This document shows, one piece after another, positions 25,261 to 35,131 of a DNA stretch of 64,000 nucleotides. The translations under genes and the position numbers were made by a program. The stretch is from the NCBI RefSeq assembly GCF_003932715.1, contig NZ_CP020700.1, forward strand, positions 3,866,501-3,930,500. Direction: 5' to 3'. This stretch comes from Streptomyces tsukubensis. Its GTDB lineage: Bacteria; Actinomycetota; Actinomycetes; Streptomycetales; Streptomycetaceae. Within the stretch, counting starts at the first letter, position 1; each line of letters begins with the position of its first letter. Below the pieces are notes generated by a model. The model saw only the letters and a list, made by a program, of their open reading frames with translations. It was not told the DNA's origin and made no database searches.

Positions 25261-26343
25261 CTACAGCTTCTTGTCGAAGTCCCCCGCCACCCGCAGGAAC
25301 AGGTCGTTCGCCTCCGGCTCGCCGATCGTGATCCGTACCCCCTCACCCGGGAACGGCCGCACCACGACCCCCTCCTTCTCGCAGACCGCCGCGAACTCCT
25401 CCGTCAGCTCGCCCAGCCTCAGCCAGACGAAGTTGGCCTGCGTCTCCGGCACGGTCCAGCCCTGCCCGACCAGGGCCCCGTGGACCCGGTCCCGCTCACC
25501 GACCAGCATCCCGACGCGCCCCAGCAGTTCGTCCTCCGCCCGCAGCGAGGCCACGGCCGCGTCCTGCGCCAGCTGGGTCACCCCGAACGGCACCGCCGTC
25601 TTGCGCAGCGCCGCGGCGACCGGCTCATGGGCGATCGCGAACCCGACCCTCAGCCCGGCCAGCCCGTACGCCTTGGAGAACGTCCGCAGCACCGCCACAT
25701 TGGGCCGGTCCCGGTAGATCTCCACCCCGTCCGGGACGTCCGCGTCCCGGATGAACTCCCGGTACGCCTCGTCCAGCACCACCAGCACGTCCGACGGCAC
25801 CCGGTCGAGGAACCGTTCCAGCTCCGCCCGGCGCACCACCGTGCCGGTGGGGTTGTTCGGATTGCAGACGAAGATCAGCCGGGTCCGGTCGGTGATCGCG
25901 GCGGCCATGGCGTCCAGATCGTGCACATCGCCGGGGGTCAGGGGTACCTGCACCGCCGTCGCCCCGCTGACCCGGGTGATGATCGGGTACGCCTCGAAGG
26001 ACCGCCAGGCGTAGATCACCTCGTCGCCCGGGCCCGACGTCGCCTGGAGCAACTGCTGGGCCACGCCGACCGAACCCGTACCGGTCGCCAGATGCGACAG
26101 CGGCACCCCGTACCGGTCCGCCAGCTCGGCCATCAGCTCCGTACAGGCCATGTCCGGGTAGCGGTTGAAGTTGTGCGCCGCAGCGACGGCGGTCTCCAGC
26201 ACCCCCGGCAGCGGGGGGTAGGGGTTCTCGTTGGACGACAGCTTGTACGCGACGGGCCCGCCCGCGGCGGCCGCCGGCCGACCCGGCTTGTACGTGGGAA
26301 TTCCGTCCAGCTCGACACGTAGCTTCGGGCTCGTCTCGCTCAC
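25261..26343 (-). CDS. hisC: Histidinol-phosphate / aromatic aminotransferase (HisC or Pat type)
   Basis: 360 residues from a GTG start with GGAGG 8 nt upstream (a longer open frame to 26583 lacks family sequence). Fold-type I aminotransferase: SSNENPYPP near the N-terminus, NPNNPTGT, and the PLP-binding Lys in [16 protein letters not shown] (about residue 222). HisC and the phenylalanine aminotransferase Pat cannot be separated by eye. It is not in a his operon, and streptomycetes have another hisC there, so an aromatic amino acid role is as likely. Confidence 0.85.
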   Translation of the reverse strand: MSETSPKLRVELDGIPTYKPGRPAAAAGGPVAYKLSSNENPYPPLPGVLETAVAAAHNFNRYPDMACTELMAELADRYGVPLSHLATGTGSVGVAQQLLQATSGPGDEVIYAWRSFEAYPIITRVSGATAVQVPLTPGDVHDLDAMAAAITDRTRLIFVCNPNNPTGTVVRRAELERFLDRVPSDVLVVLDEAYREFIRDADVPDGVEIYRDRPNVAVLRTFSKAYGLAGLRVGFAIAHEPVAAALRKTAVPFGVTQLAQDAAVASLRAEDELLGRVGMLVGERDRVHGALVGQGWTVPETQANFVWLRLGELTEEFAAVCEKEGVVVRPFPGEGVRITIGEPEANDLFLRVAGDFDKKL

Positions 26344-26416
26344 CGCAGATCCTCCTCGAACGACCGTCCGTCCACGGCCCCGGCACGGGAATCCGGCCCG
26401 GACCCCAATACTGCAC

Positions 26417-26422
26417 ACCCTA
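26417..26422 (-). promoter_or_regulatory. Predicted hisC -10 element
   Basis: Reads TAGGGT on the minus strand and would give a leader of about 67 nt before the GTG at 26343. No strong -35 is visible. Confidence 0.4.
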
Positions 26423-26713
26423 TGAGGATTACCTCCGGAGGGAACCCCGTGAACCCCCGCGGACCCGGGGGAGCGCAAGGTCTTCCGGCGCGCGCCCGTG
26501 GCTCGCTCCGTGGCGCGCGTCCCCCGTAGAGGTGAGTTGAGACCTCTTCGCAACCTCGAACCAGCTCCAGGCTTGGACCGCACTACACCTCAGCCGACCT
26601 ATGACTAGCGGATAAGTGCCTTAAATTCCAAGGCAGTTGATGGCTTATGATCATGCAGAATCGTGCCTGTCAACGAGTGCAAAGGCGATCGGTCCCACCG
26701 CCCGCACGAGCCC
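26423..26713. other. Divergent intergenic region with inverted repeats
   Basis: Between the hisC-type and LacI genes. Two clear inverted repeats: AGAGGT-N8-ACCTCT (26528-26547) and TGCCTT-N7-AAGGCA (26617-26635). The second is in an A+T-rich patch about 80 bp before the LacI promoter and could be a regulator site. No small ORF or RNA gene is convincing. Confidence 0.45.
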
Positions 26714-26719
26714 TAATAT
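26714..26719 (+). promoter_or_regulatory. -10 element of the LacI-family gene
   Basis: TAATAT, 9 nt before the ATG at 26729; the transcript would have a leader of only 2-3 nt. Confidence 0.5.
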
Positions 26720-26728
26720 CGGCACGCC

Positions 26729-27841
26729 ATGACAGCAGCAGGGAAGCACCAGGTGAGCCGGACGGACACAACCCGCCGGGGCAGCCGGCAAGGTCGGGCA
26801 GGCATCCGAGACGTCGCCGCCGCAGCCGGTGTCTCCATCACGACTGTCTCGGACGCGCTGAACGGGAAGGGCCGGCTCCCGGACGCCACTCGCAGACATG
26901 TGCGTGAGGTCGCCGACCGGCTGGGCTACCGCCCGTCGGCGGCCGCCCGCACCCTCCGTACCGGAAAATCGGGCCTCATCGGTCTGACCGTGACGACGTA
27001 CGGGGATGAACCTTTCACCTTCACGGAATTCGCCTACTTCGCCGAGATGGCGCGGGCGGCCACCTCCGCCGCGCTCGCCCGCGGCTATGCGCTGGTGATC
27101 CTCCCCGCGACCTCGCGCCACGACGTCTGGTCCAATGTCGCGCTCGACGGGACCGTCGTCATCGACCCTTCCGACCACGACCCGGTGGTCACCGAGCTGG
27201 TCCGCCAGGGCCTGCCCGTCGTCTCCGACGGCCGCCCGGCCGGGACCCTCCCGGTCACCGCCTGGGTGGACAACGACCACGAGGCGGCCGTCCTCGACCT
27301 CCTCGACCATCTCGCCGACGCGGGCGCCCGCCGGATCGGACTGCTCACCGGCACCACCACGGACACCTACACCCGGCTGTCCACCACCGCCTATCTGAAC
27401 TGGTGCGAGCGGGTCGGCCAGGACCCGGTCTACGAGTCCTATCCCGCCCACGACCCCTGTGCCGGGGCCGTCGCGGCCGATCGGCTCCTCGCCCGCCCCG
27501 ACCGACCGGACGCCGTCTACGGGCTCTTCGACCCCAACGGCACGGATCTGCTGGCCGCCGCCCGCCGCTACGGACTGCGCGTCCCCGACGATCTGCTGCT
27601 GGTCTGCTGCAGCGAATCGACGGTCTACGCCACCACCGAGCCGCCCATCACCACGCTCTCGCTGAAGCCCCGCAGGATCGGCACGGCCGTCGTCCAGCTC
27701 CTCATCGACGCCATCGAGGGCATCGACGAGGACCGTCCGGTCGAGCAGGTGATACCGACGGAGCTGATCGTCCGGACCTCCTCGCAGCGCCGCTCCCCGC
27801 GGACCACCGTCAGCCCGCCGCGCTCCCCCGCGCCGGATTAG
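26729..27841 (+). CDS. LacI/GalR-family transcriptional regulator
   Basis: 370 residues. After about 20 unstructured residues the LacI helix-turn-helix and hinge are clear: GIRDVAAAAGVSITTVSDALNGKGRL, then LGYRPSAAARTLRTGKSG. The rest is a periplasmic-binding-protein-like sensor domain with the usual GLFDPNG and late ITTLSLKPRRIGTAVVQLLI segments. Such regulators normally answer to sugars or nucleosides, but no sugar genes are adjacent. It is divergent from the hisC-type gene and ends at a hairpin. Confidence 0.88.
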   Translation: MTAAGKHQVSRTDTTRRGSRQGRAGIRDVAAAAGVSITTVSDALNGKGRLPDATRRHVREVADRLGYRPSAAARTLRTGKSGLIGLTVTTYGDEPFTFTEFAYFAEMARAATSAALARGYALVILPATSRHDVWSNVALDGTVVIDPSDHDPVVTELVRQGLPVVSDGRPAGTLPVTAWVDNDHEAAVLDLLDHLADAGARRIGLLTGTTTDTYTRLSTTAYLNWCERVGQDPVYESYPAHDPCAGAVAADRLLARPDRPDAVYGLFDPNGTDLLAAARRYGLRVPDDLLLVCCSESTVYATTEPPITTLSLKPRRIGTAVVQLLIDAIEGIDEDRPVEQVIPTELIVRTSSQRRSPRTTVSPPRSPAPD

Positions 27842-27951
27842 ACCCCGCGCCGGACTGGGCCCCTGCGCCCGGACGATCCCCGCCCCGGTCGGTCCGGCCG
27901 GGGCCGTCCGGGCCTCGGCGTGTCCGGAAACGTTCCGCCGCCGCACCGAAG

Positions 27952-27970
27952 GGGCCGCGGACCGGCCCCT
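27952..27970 (+). terminator. Possible terminator after the LacI-family gene
   Basis: GGGGCCG (27952-27958) pairs with CGGCCCC (27964-27970), 5-nt loop, 110 bp after the stop. Confidence 0.5.
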
Positions 27971-28030
27971 GACCGTCACCACTACGTCACCAGTACGTCC
28001 CCGGTCGATATCCGGCGCGACGCCGGGCAT

Positions 28031-28133
28031 CCCCAATTGGGGCCCTATTGGGGCGAAACAGCCGACGTGTCAGGGGTACGGCGGGATTCACCACCCCTGG
28101 TGCGTCACACAGCGCGGACCTCATTCCTATGAT
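28031..28133 (+). promoter_or_regulatory. Promoter with inverted repeats for the phosphoesterase gene
   Basis: A good promoter, GTCACA (28104-28109), 18 bp, TATGAT (28128-28133), is preceded by inverted repeats: CCCCAATTGGGG (28031-28042) with a further ATTGGGG (28047-28053), and CAGGGGT-N15-ACCCCTG (28071-28077, 28093-28099). The second ends 4 bp before the -35, where an activator or repressor would sit. The regulator is unknown. Confidence 0.5.
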
Positions 28134-28211
28134 GGGCGGACGACACCGCGGACCACCCCGACCAGGCTGGGCCGAGAGGTGAACGGCGGCGCGACGGTGG
28201 TGGAGGGGTCG

Positions 28212-29654
28212 ATGACTCAGGGGGCCGGTCAAGGACCCGTAGTGCGCACGGCGACGTTGCGCGATTTCCGCGTTCCGCCGTATGCGCAGATGCCCGTGCA
28301 GTCGGAGCCGCCGCAGGACGAGGAGCGCCCCGAGAGCATCCCGGCGCCGCGCGCGCCCGAGGCCGGGGCGGCGCAGCAGGCCGGTCCCGCACCCGAGCCG
28401 CACCACGCCGTCGGGGGATACCCGGCCGCCGCCGTGCCGCAGCACGAGCAGGAGCCGCCGGCGTACCGGACGGACGTTCCGGCGTACGAGCAGGAGCCCG
28501 CCCCCTACCCCGGACCGCAGCAGGGCCACCGGGAGCACCCGGCCGCCGAACCGCCGCCTGTGCACCTGCCGCACCCGGAGCCGTACGCCGCCCCGGCACC
28601 GGCCGGGCACCCCGAGGGCGCCGGGCCGCACCCCGTACAGACGCACCCCGAAGAGGTCCTCGCGGGACAGCCGCTTGCCGCGGAGGTGCATCCCGGGAAC
28701 GCCGTCCCCGAGGACGAGCTGCCCGAGGGCTACACCCCCACCGAGCGGGACCTCCCCGTCATCGGCCGCGCCGAGCCCGAGGCCGACACCCTCCCTCTGA
28801 CGGGCGCCGCCGAGGCCCCCGTACCGAACGAACGCGGACCGCTCTACGTCGTCGGCGACGTCCACGGCTATCTCGACCAGCTCGTCGCGGCCCTCGCGGC
28901 CCAGGGGCTGATCGACGCCGAGGGGAACTGGGCCGCGGGCAATGCCCGGCTCTGGTTCCTCGGCGACTTCACCGACCGCGGCCCCGACGGCATCGGCGTC
29001 ATCGACCTGGTGATGCGGCTCTCGGCCGAGGCCGCCGCCGCTGGCGGCTACTGCAAGGCCCTGATGGGCAACCACGAACTGCTGCTGCTCGGCGCCAAGC
29101 GCTTCGTCGACACCCCGGTGAACTCCGGTGCGGGCACCGCCACCTTCCAGGCCGCCTGGCTGCTCAACGGCGGCCAGAAGTCCGATATGGACCGGCTCCA
29201 GGACGTCCACGTCCAGTGGATGGCCCGGCTCGACGCGGTCGCCGTCGAGGACGACCATCTGCTGCTGCACTCCGACACCACCGCCTATCTGGACTACGGC
29301 GACACCGTCGAGGACGTCAACGAGGCCGTCCAGGACGTTCTCACCCGCAACGACCCCGACGAGTGCTGGGACCTCTTCCGGAAGATGACCAAGCGGTTCT
29401 CCTTCCGCGACGAGGAGGCGGGACCGCCCGCGGTCCGCGAACTGCTCGGCGCCTACGGCGGCAGCCGGGTCGTCCACGGCCACAGCCCCATTCCGTATCT
29501 GCTCGGCGAGGTCGGCACGGAGGACGGCGAGGACGGCGAACGCCCGGTCGTCGAGGGGCCGCACGTCTACGCGGACGGGCTGGCGATCGCCATGGACGGC
29601 GGAGTCACCATGGCCGGAAAGCTTCTCGTCGTCCAGTTGCCGGTGGCCGGCTGA
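28212..29654 (+). CDS. Calcineurin-like (PPP-type) phosphoesterase with long disordered N-terminus
   Basis: 480 residues from the ATG at 28212, which follows GGAGGGG; a GTG at 28179 is the alternative. The first 190 or so residues are Pro/Glu/Ala-rich and probably disordered. The C-terminal domain has all metal-ligand motifs of PPP phosphatases: VGDVHGYLD, FLGDFTDRG, MGNHELLLLG and VHGHSP. The domain could act on phosphoproteins or small phosphate esters; this cannot be decided here. No membrane segment is seen. Confidence 0.82.
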   Translation: MTQGAGQGPVVRTATLRDFRVPPYAQMPVQSEPPQDEERPESIPAPRAPEAGAAQQAGPAPEPHHAVGGYPAAAVPQHEQEPPAYRTDVPAYEQEPAPYPGPQQGHREHPAAEPPPVHLPHPEPYAAPAPAGHPEGAGPHPVQTHPEEVLAGQPLAAEVHPGNAVPEDELPEGYTPTERDLPVIGRAEPEADTLPLTGAAEAPVPNERGPLYVVGDVHGYLDQLVAALAAQGLIDAEGNWAAGNARLWFLGDFTDRGPDGIGVIDLVMRLSAEAAAAGGYCKALMGNHELLLLGAKRFVDTPVNSGAGTATFQAAWLLNGGQKSDMDRLQDVHVQWMARLDAVAVEDDHLLLHSDTTAYLDYGDTVEDVNEAVQDVLTRNDPDECWDLFRKMTKRFSFRDEEAGPPAVRELLGAYGGSRVVHGHSPIPYLLGEVGTEDGEDGERPVVEGPHVYADGLAIAMDGGVTMAGKLLVVQLPVAG

Positions 29655-29809
29655 CCGAAGCCGGATGCGCGTTTTACCGAAAGCCTCTGTCACCCCGTGC
29701 CGTAACGGCTCTACCATCTGCTTATCCGTTGCAGGCTCTCCTCCGTCTACCACCGGAAGTCCCGTTTCCTTATGGGCCTTTCGGGCGTACGGAGTATCGG
29801 GGGATGCAC

Positions 29810-30637
29810 ATGAACAGCGCTCCGCACCTGCTGACCGAGGACCGCGCCGAATTCCAGCGGCTCCTCGACGACATACTGCGCACCGCCCATGAACGACCGG
29901 ATCTGGCCACGATCGGCGAACGGCTCAACGCCACCCAGCTGCGGACGATGGCGCTCAACAACACCGCGCTGATCACCGCTTCCGCCGCGCCCGAGTACGC
30001 CCACTACGTACGGATCCGCGAGGAGGCCCGCTCCCCTGCGCCCCCGGCCACCGGACGGTCCGGCGCCGCCGACACCGGACTCGGCGGCGAGGAAGACGAC
30101 GGCACGGGCGCCGGTCTGGGGGCCGTGTTCACCGTGCTCGCGCCGGTCCTCGCCGGTACGGCGGCCCTGATCTTCCTGCTCGTCGGCCATCTGCTGAAGA
30201 TGCTCGACCCCCCTCCCTCCTTCGCCTCACCGCTGGTCTCCGCGGGCTGGTTCTTCGCGGCCCTGACCGCGGCGGCCATCCTGGCGGCGGCGATCGGGCT
30301 GCTGATCACCGCCATACGCAACAGCTCCACTCAGGTACCCGCCATGGAGCATGCGGAGGAACTCCCCGACGAGGTCGCACGGGCCAAGGACGCCTGGCTG
30401 CATGCCGTACTGGAGCGCGGTCTGCTGCCCTTTCTGCGGATCACGCTGGAGGATCCCAGCTCCGATCCGCTCTCCGCGGCACCCCCGCGGCAGCCCAACC
30501 GGATCCCGAAGATCGGCTACGACAGCCCGGACTTCACCAGCCCCGGCGAGGGCGCCACGACCGGTCAGCGCCCCACCTTCACCAGCCCCGACTTCACCAG
30601 CCCGGACTTCGGCGGCCCCGATCACCCACCCGAGTGA
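29810..30637 (+). CDS. Two-span membrane protein with SPDFTSP repeats
   Basis: 275 residues from the ATG at 29810 (GGGGG 6 nt upstream; the ATG at 29804 would add MH). About 100 soluble residues (TEDRAEFQRLLDDILRTAHE, ERLNATQLRTMALN) precede two strong hydrophobic helices separated by a short loop (VFTVLAPVLAGTAALIFLLV; FFAALTAAAILAAAIGLLI). The C-terminus is a low-complexity tail repeating SPDFTSP/TFTSPDF four times. I do not recognise a function. Its neighbours give no pathway; the tail looks like a docking or phosphorylation segment. Confidence 0.75.
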   Translation: MNSAPHLLTEDRAEFQRLLDDILRTAHERPDLATIGERLNATQLRTMALNNTALITASAAPEYAHYVRIREEARSPAPPATGRSGAADTGLGGEEDDGTGAGLGAVFTVLAPVLAGTAALIFLLVGHLLKMLDPPPSFASPLVSAGWFFAALTAAAILAAAIGLLITAIRNSSTQVPAMEHAEELPDEVARAKDAWLHAVLERGLLPFLRITLEDPSSDPLSAAPPRQPNRIPKIGYDSPDFTSPGEGATTGQRPTFTSPDFTSPDFGGPDHPPE

Positions 30638-30657
30638 GCGGGGCGCCCGGGTCGTCC

Positions 30658-30701
30658 CTTTCGGATCGTGCCGGGCTCGCTGATCCGGCCTGATCCGAAA
30701 G
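30658..30701. terminator. Bidirectional terminator
   Basis: CTTTCGGATC (30658-30667) pairs perfectly with 30692-30701, with an inner GCCGG/CCGGC stem, between the convergent membrane-protein gene and thiC. Confidence 0.75.
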
Positions 30702-30748
30702 AAACTCCCCGGCACCGGCAGTGCGTACGCGGTCCCGTACGGCCCTGA

Positions 30749-32566
<1,818 letters not shown>

Positions 32567-32567
32567 C

Positions 32568-32722
32568 TACTCCCTACGCCGGCATTACCCGGTAACAGGT
32601 TCGGCGGTCGACGCAGCGATTCCCGTGACCGGCACCCTCGGCGCGTATATGTCCCGCATATACGTCCGGTGGTGCGTCGACGGAGGTCAGCGCCCTCTCA
32701 GCCCGGTGCTCCGAGCTCCCGC
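32568..32722 (-). promoter_or_regulatory. TPP riboswitch of thiC
   Basis: On the minus strand the conserved THI-box parts are all visible: GCTGAGAGGG (CTGAGAG at 32701-32695), AACCTG, GGGTAATGCC and GCGTAGGGAG (32590-32570). Between them is an extended P3 arm with a perfect 8-bp hairpin, CGTATATG-CGGGA-CATATACG (32644-32664). The 3' end AGGGAGTAGG doubles as the Shine-Dalgarno of thiC, indicating control of translation initiation. Outer ends are approximate. Confidence 0.92.
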
Positions 32723-32740
32723 GTGTGCAAAGGTGACACC

Positions 32741-32768
32741 ACGCTAGCGTCATTTCTGGCGTGCTGAA
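32741..32768 (-). promoter_or_regulatory. Predicted thiC promoter
   Basis: On the minus strand TTCAGC (32768-32763), 16 bp, TAGCGT (32746-32741); transcription would start just before the riboswitch. Confidence 0.4.
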
Positions 32769-32803
32769 CAGGGGCCCCCGTCCGTTCTTGCGATGATCGG
32801 TCG

Positions 32804-34462
32804 GTGACGTCATCAGCGCCCGGTCCCCAGGGGGGTCCCGACTCCCGGTTCGCGTACGGTGCGGCGGACGGCGGTGGTCAGGGGTACGGCCCCGGCCCCG
32901 ACCCCGTCCCTGCCTCCGCCGCGGCACCTCCCCCGACGCCCGCCCGGGCACCCGCCCCGGCCTCCGCCCGGAGCCACGAACACGCGCACGCGCCCCCACC
33001 GCCGACACCTCCGGCCCCCCCACACCTTCACGGGCACGGGCACGGGCATGGGCATGGGCACAGCCACGGTCACGGCCCGGCCGCCCCCGTCTCGCGCCAT
33101 CTGCGCCGCATCATCGCCGCGGTGCTGATTCCTTTCGCCGCGGCCGTTGTCGTGGGTCTGGCCATCCTCTGGCCCGGCTCCGCGCCCGGCCACGAACGCA
33201 CCGGCGTCGGCTTCGACCGCCAGACCGAACAGGCGGTCGTCACCCGCGTCGACCCGATCGACTGCAAGTCGGTGAACTCCGCCCAGGTGCCGCCGACCGG
33301 TGACACCAGTACGCCCCAGGGCCGTGAAGCCGTCGCGGCGCAGCAGGGCGACTGCAAGAAGGCGACCATCAGGATCACCTCCGGGCCGCATATGGACCGG
33401 ATCATCGCCGAGATCGTCCAGCCGGACGCGTCACGGCAGTTGGAGCGGGGGCAGCAGCTCGTGGTGGCGTACGCCCCCGATGCGCCCCGCGACCTCCAGT
33501 ACTCGGTCATCGACGTGAACCGCCGGTTCCCGCTCGCCGTGGTGGCCGGTGTCTTTGCCCTGGTCGTGGTGCTGGTGGGGCGGATGCGCGGGGTGATGGC
33601 GCTGATCGCGCTGGCCGCCTCCTTCGCCGTACTGACGCTGTTCATCCTCCCCGCGATCCTGGAGGGCTCCAATCCGCTGGCCGTCGCGGTGGTCGGCGCC
33701 AGTGCGATCATGCTGATCGCGCTCTATGCCTGTCACGGCATCACCGCCCGTACCTCGGTCGCGGTCCTCGGGACGCTGATCTCCCTGCTGCTGATCGGGC
33801 TGCTGGGCTCGCTGTTCATCGACTGGGCGGCGCTGTCGGGCAACACCGACGACAACACCGGGCTGATCCACGGGCTCTATCCGGGCATCGACATGAGCGG
33901 ACTCCTACTGGCCGGTGTGATCATCGGTTCGCTCGGTGTGCTCGACGATGTGACGGTCACCCAGACATCGGCGGTATGGGAGCTGCGACAGGCGGATCCG
34001 GACATGGGGCCGCGCGCGCTGTACCGCGCCGCCATCCGGATCGGACGCGACCACATCGCGTCCGTGGTCAACACCCTGGTCCTCGCCTATGCGGGCGCCG
34101 CACTGCCGTTGCTGCTGCTGTTCAGCATCGCGCAGAGCGGGGTGGGGACGGTCGCCAACAGCGAGCTGGTCGCGGAAGAGATCGTCCGGACGCTGATCGG
34201 GTCGATCGGTCTGGTCGCGTCGGTTCCGGTGACCACGGCCCTGGCCGCGCTGGTCGTCTCCGCCGACCGGCCCGACACCCGCGTCCGGAACGGCGCCGAC
34301 GACACTTCCGGGCACCCGGCCGAAGGGGCCGGGGCGCGGCTGCCGCAGATGTCCGGCGAGCCGGAGCCGGCGGTCGGCGGGCCGGTTCCGGAAGGCCGGC
34401 CCGCGGGCCGCGGCGGGCTGCCGGGACTGGGCGGCGGCAAGGGGCGCCGCCGCAAGCGGTGA
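32804..34462 (+). CDS. YibE/F-like membrane protein with histidine-rich N-terminus
   Basis: 552 residues. Residues 1-100 are Pro/Ala-rich and contain a His-Gly tract (about 58-90, alternating HG). A first membrane span follows (about 103-125), then an extracytoplasmic domain of about 110 residues with two Cys (DCKS, DCKK), then seven or so further spans with the family sequence RGVMALIALAASFAVLTLFILPA and GVLDDVTVTQTSAVWEL. The last 60 residues are soluble and Gly/Pro-rich. YibE/F proteins have no settled function; the His tract suggests metal binding. Divergent from thiC. Confidence 0.8.
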   Translation: MTSSAPGPQGGPDSRFAYGAADGGGQGYGPGPDPVPASAAAPPPTPARAPAPASARSHEHAHAPPPPTPPAPPHLHGHGHGHGHGHSHGHGPAAPVSRHLRRIIAAVLIPFAAAVVVGLAILWPGSAPGHERTGVGFDRQTEQAVVTRVDPIDCKSVNSAQVPPTGDTSTPQGREAVAAQQGDCKKATIRITSGPHMDRIIAEIVQPDASRQLERGQQLVVAYAPDAPRDLQYSVIDVNRRFPLAVVAGVFALVVVLVGRMRGVMALIALAASFAVLTLFILPAILEGSNPLAVAVVGASAIMLIALYACHGITARTSVAVLGTLISLLLIGLLGSLFIDWAALSGNTDDNTGLIHGLYPGIDMSGLLLAGVIIGSLGVLDDVTVTQTSAVWELRQADPDMGPRALYRAAIRIGRDHIASVVNTLVLAYAGAALPLLLLFSIAQSGVGTVANSELVAEEIVRTLIGSIGLVASVPVTTALAALVVSADRPDTRVRNGADDTSGHPAEGAGARLPQMSGEPEPAVGGPVPEGRPAGRGGLPGLGGGKGRRRKR

Positions 34463-34483
34463 CGGCCGACCGCCGTACGGGGG

Positions 34484-34515
34484 TACGGGTCCCCGGGCGC
34501 ACCCGGGGACCCGTA
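34484..34515. terminator. Bidirectional terminator before ssgA end
   Basis: TACGGGTCCCCGGG (34484-34497) pairs perfectly with 34502-34515 over a 4-nt loop, between the convergent YibE/F and ssgA genes; it ends 2 bp from the ssgA stop. Confidence 0.88.
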
Positions 34516-34517
34516 GC

Positions 34518-34952
34518 TCAGCCCGCGTTCTCCTCCGCGAGGATGCTCCGCAGCACCTGCTCCAGTTCGGCGCCGAAATCCCCGAACGTCCGCTCCTGGC
34601 CCAGCGGAACCAGCCGATCCGTACGGTCGAGGAAGGCCACGACGGGTGCCGCGCTGACCTGGAAGAGGGCGAGCTCCCCGCCGACCTGGAGCCGGATCCC
34701 GAGGTCCGCCGACTCGTCCGGCCCCAGCGGTGCGATGTGCACATCGCCGTCGCCGCTCGGCCCGACGATCCCGTCGAGCAGCAGATCCCGGCCGAAGGCC
34801 CAGGTCACCGGCGCATCCCCGGGCAGATGGAAGGTCATCCGCACCGCATACGGATCCGCGGCCGCATAGCGGAGCTCCACCGGGATCCGGAACGAGAGCT
34901 CCTCGGAGACAAGGAAGCTCATCAGTACCTCGGCCTGGACCGACTCGTGCAT
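34518..34952 (-). CDS. ssgA: SsgA, activator of sporulation septation
   Basis: 144 residues. SsgA-like proteins (SALPs) occur only in sporulating actinomycetes; SsgA activates sporulation-specific division and helps place SsgB and FtsZ. The sequence is very close to what I remember of SsgA rather than its paralogues: ESVQAEVLMSFLVSEEL at the start, ADPYAVRMTFHLPGDAPVTW in the middle, and FLDRTDRLVPLGQERTFGDF near the end. The ATG at 34952 starts MHESVQ. The 179-bp gap upstream separates it from ssgR, its known activator gene. Confidence 0.95.
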   Translation of the reverse strand: MHESVQAEVLMSFLVSEELSFRIPVELRYAAADPYAVRMTFHLPGDAPVTWAFGRDLLLDGIVGPSGDGDVHIAPLGPDESADLGIRLQVGGELALFQVSAAPVVAFLDRTDRLVPLGQERTFGDFGAELEQVLRSILAEENAG

Positions 34953-35131
34953 CGTGTACCCCGCAGTGACGGAAGCCCGGATGGGCCTGGTGGGCAGCCT
35001 CTTGCTGAAGCCTGGCGAAACGGGTCAGGAAGGATTCCCCTGACGCTCTCCTCATAATCGTGCGCTAAGTCACCAGAGGACTACAAGGAGTGATTTTTCA
35101 GATACTGATAGACGGGTCGAACGGAGGACCG

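Noticed and set aside
26500..26650. Possible tRNA gene (GGTTCGA on the minus strand)
   Set aside because: No cloverleaf arms or conserved D-loop could be drawn around it.
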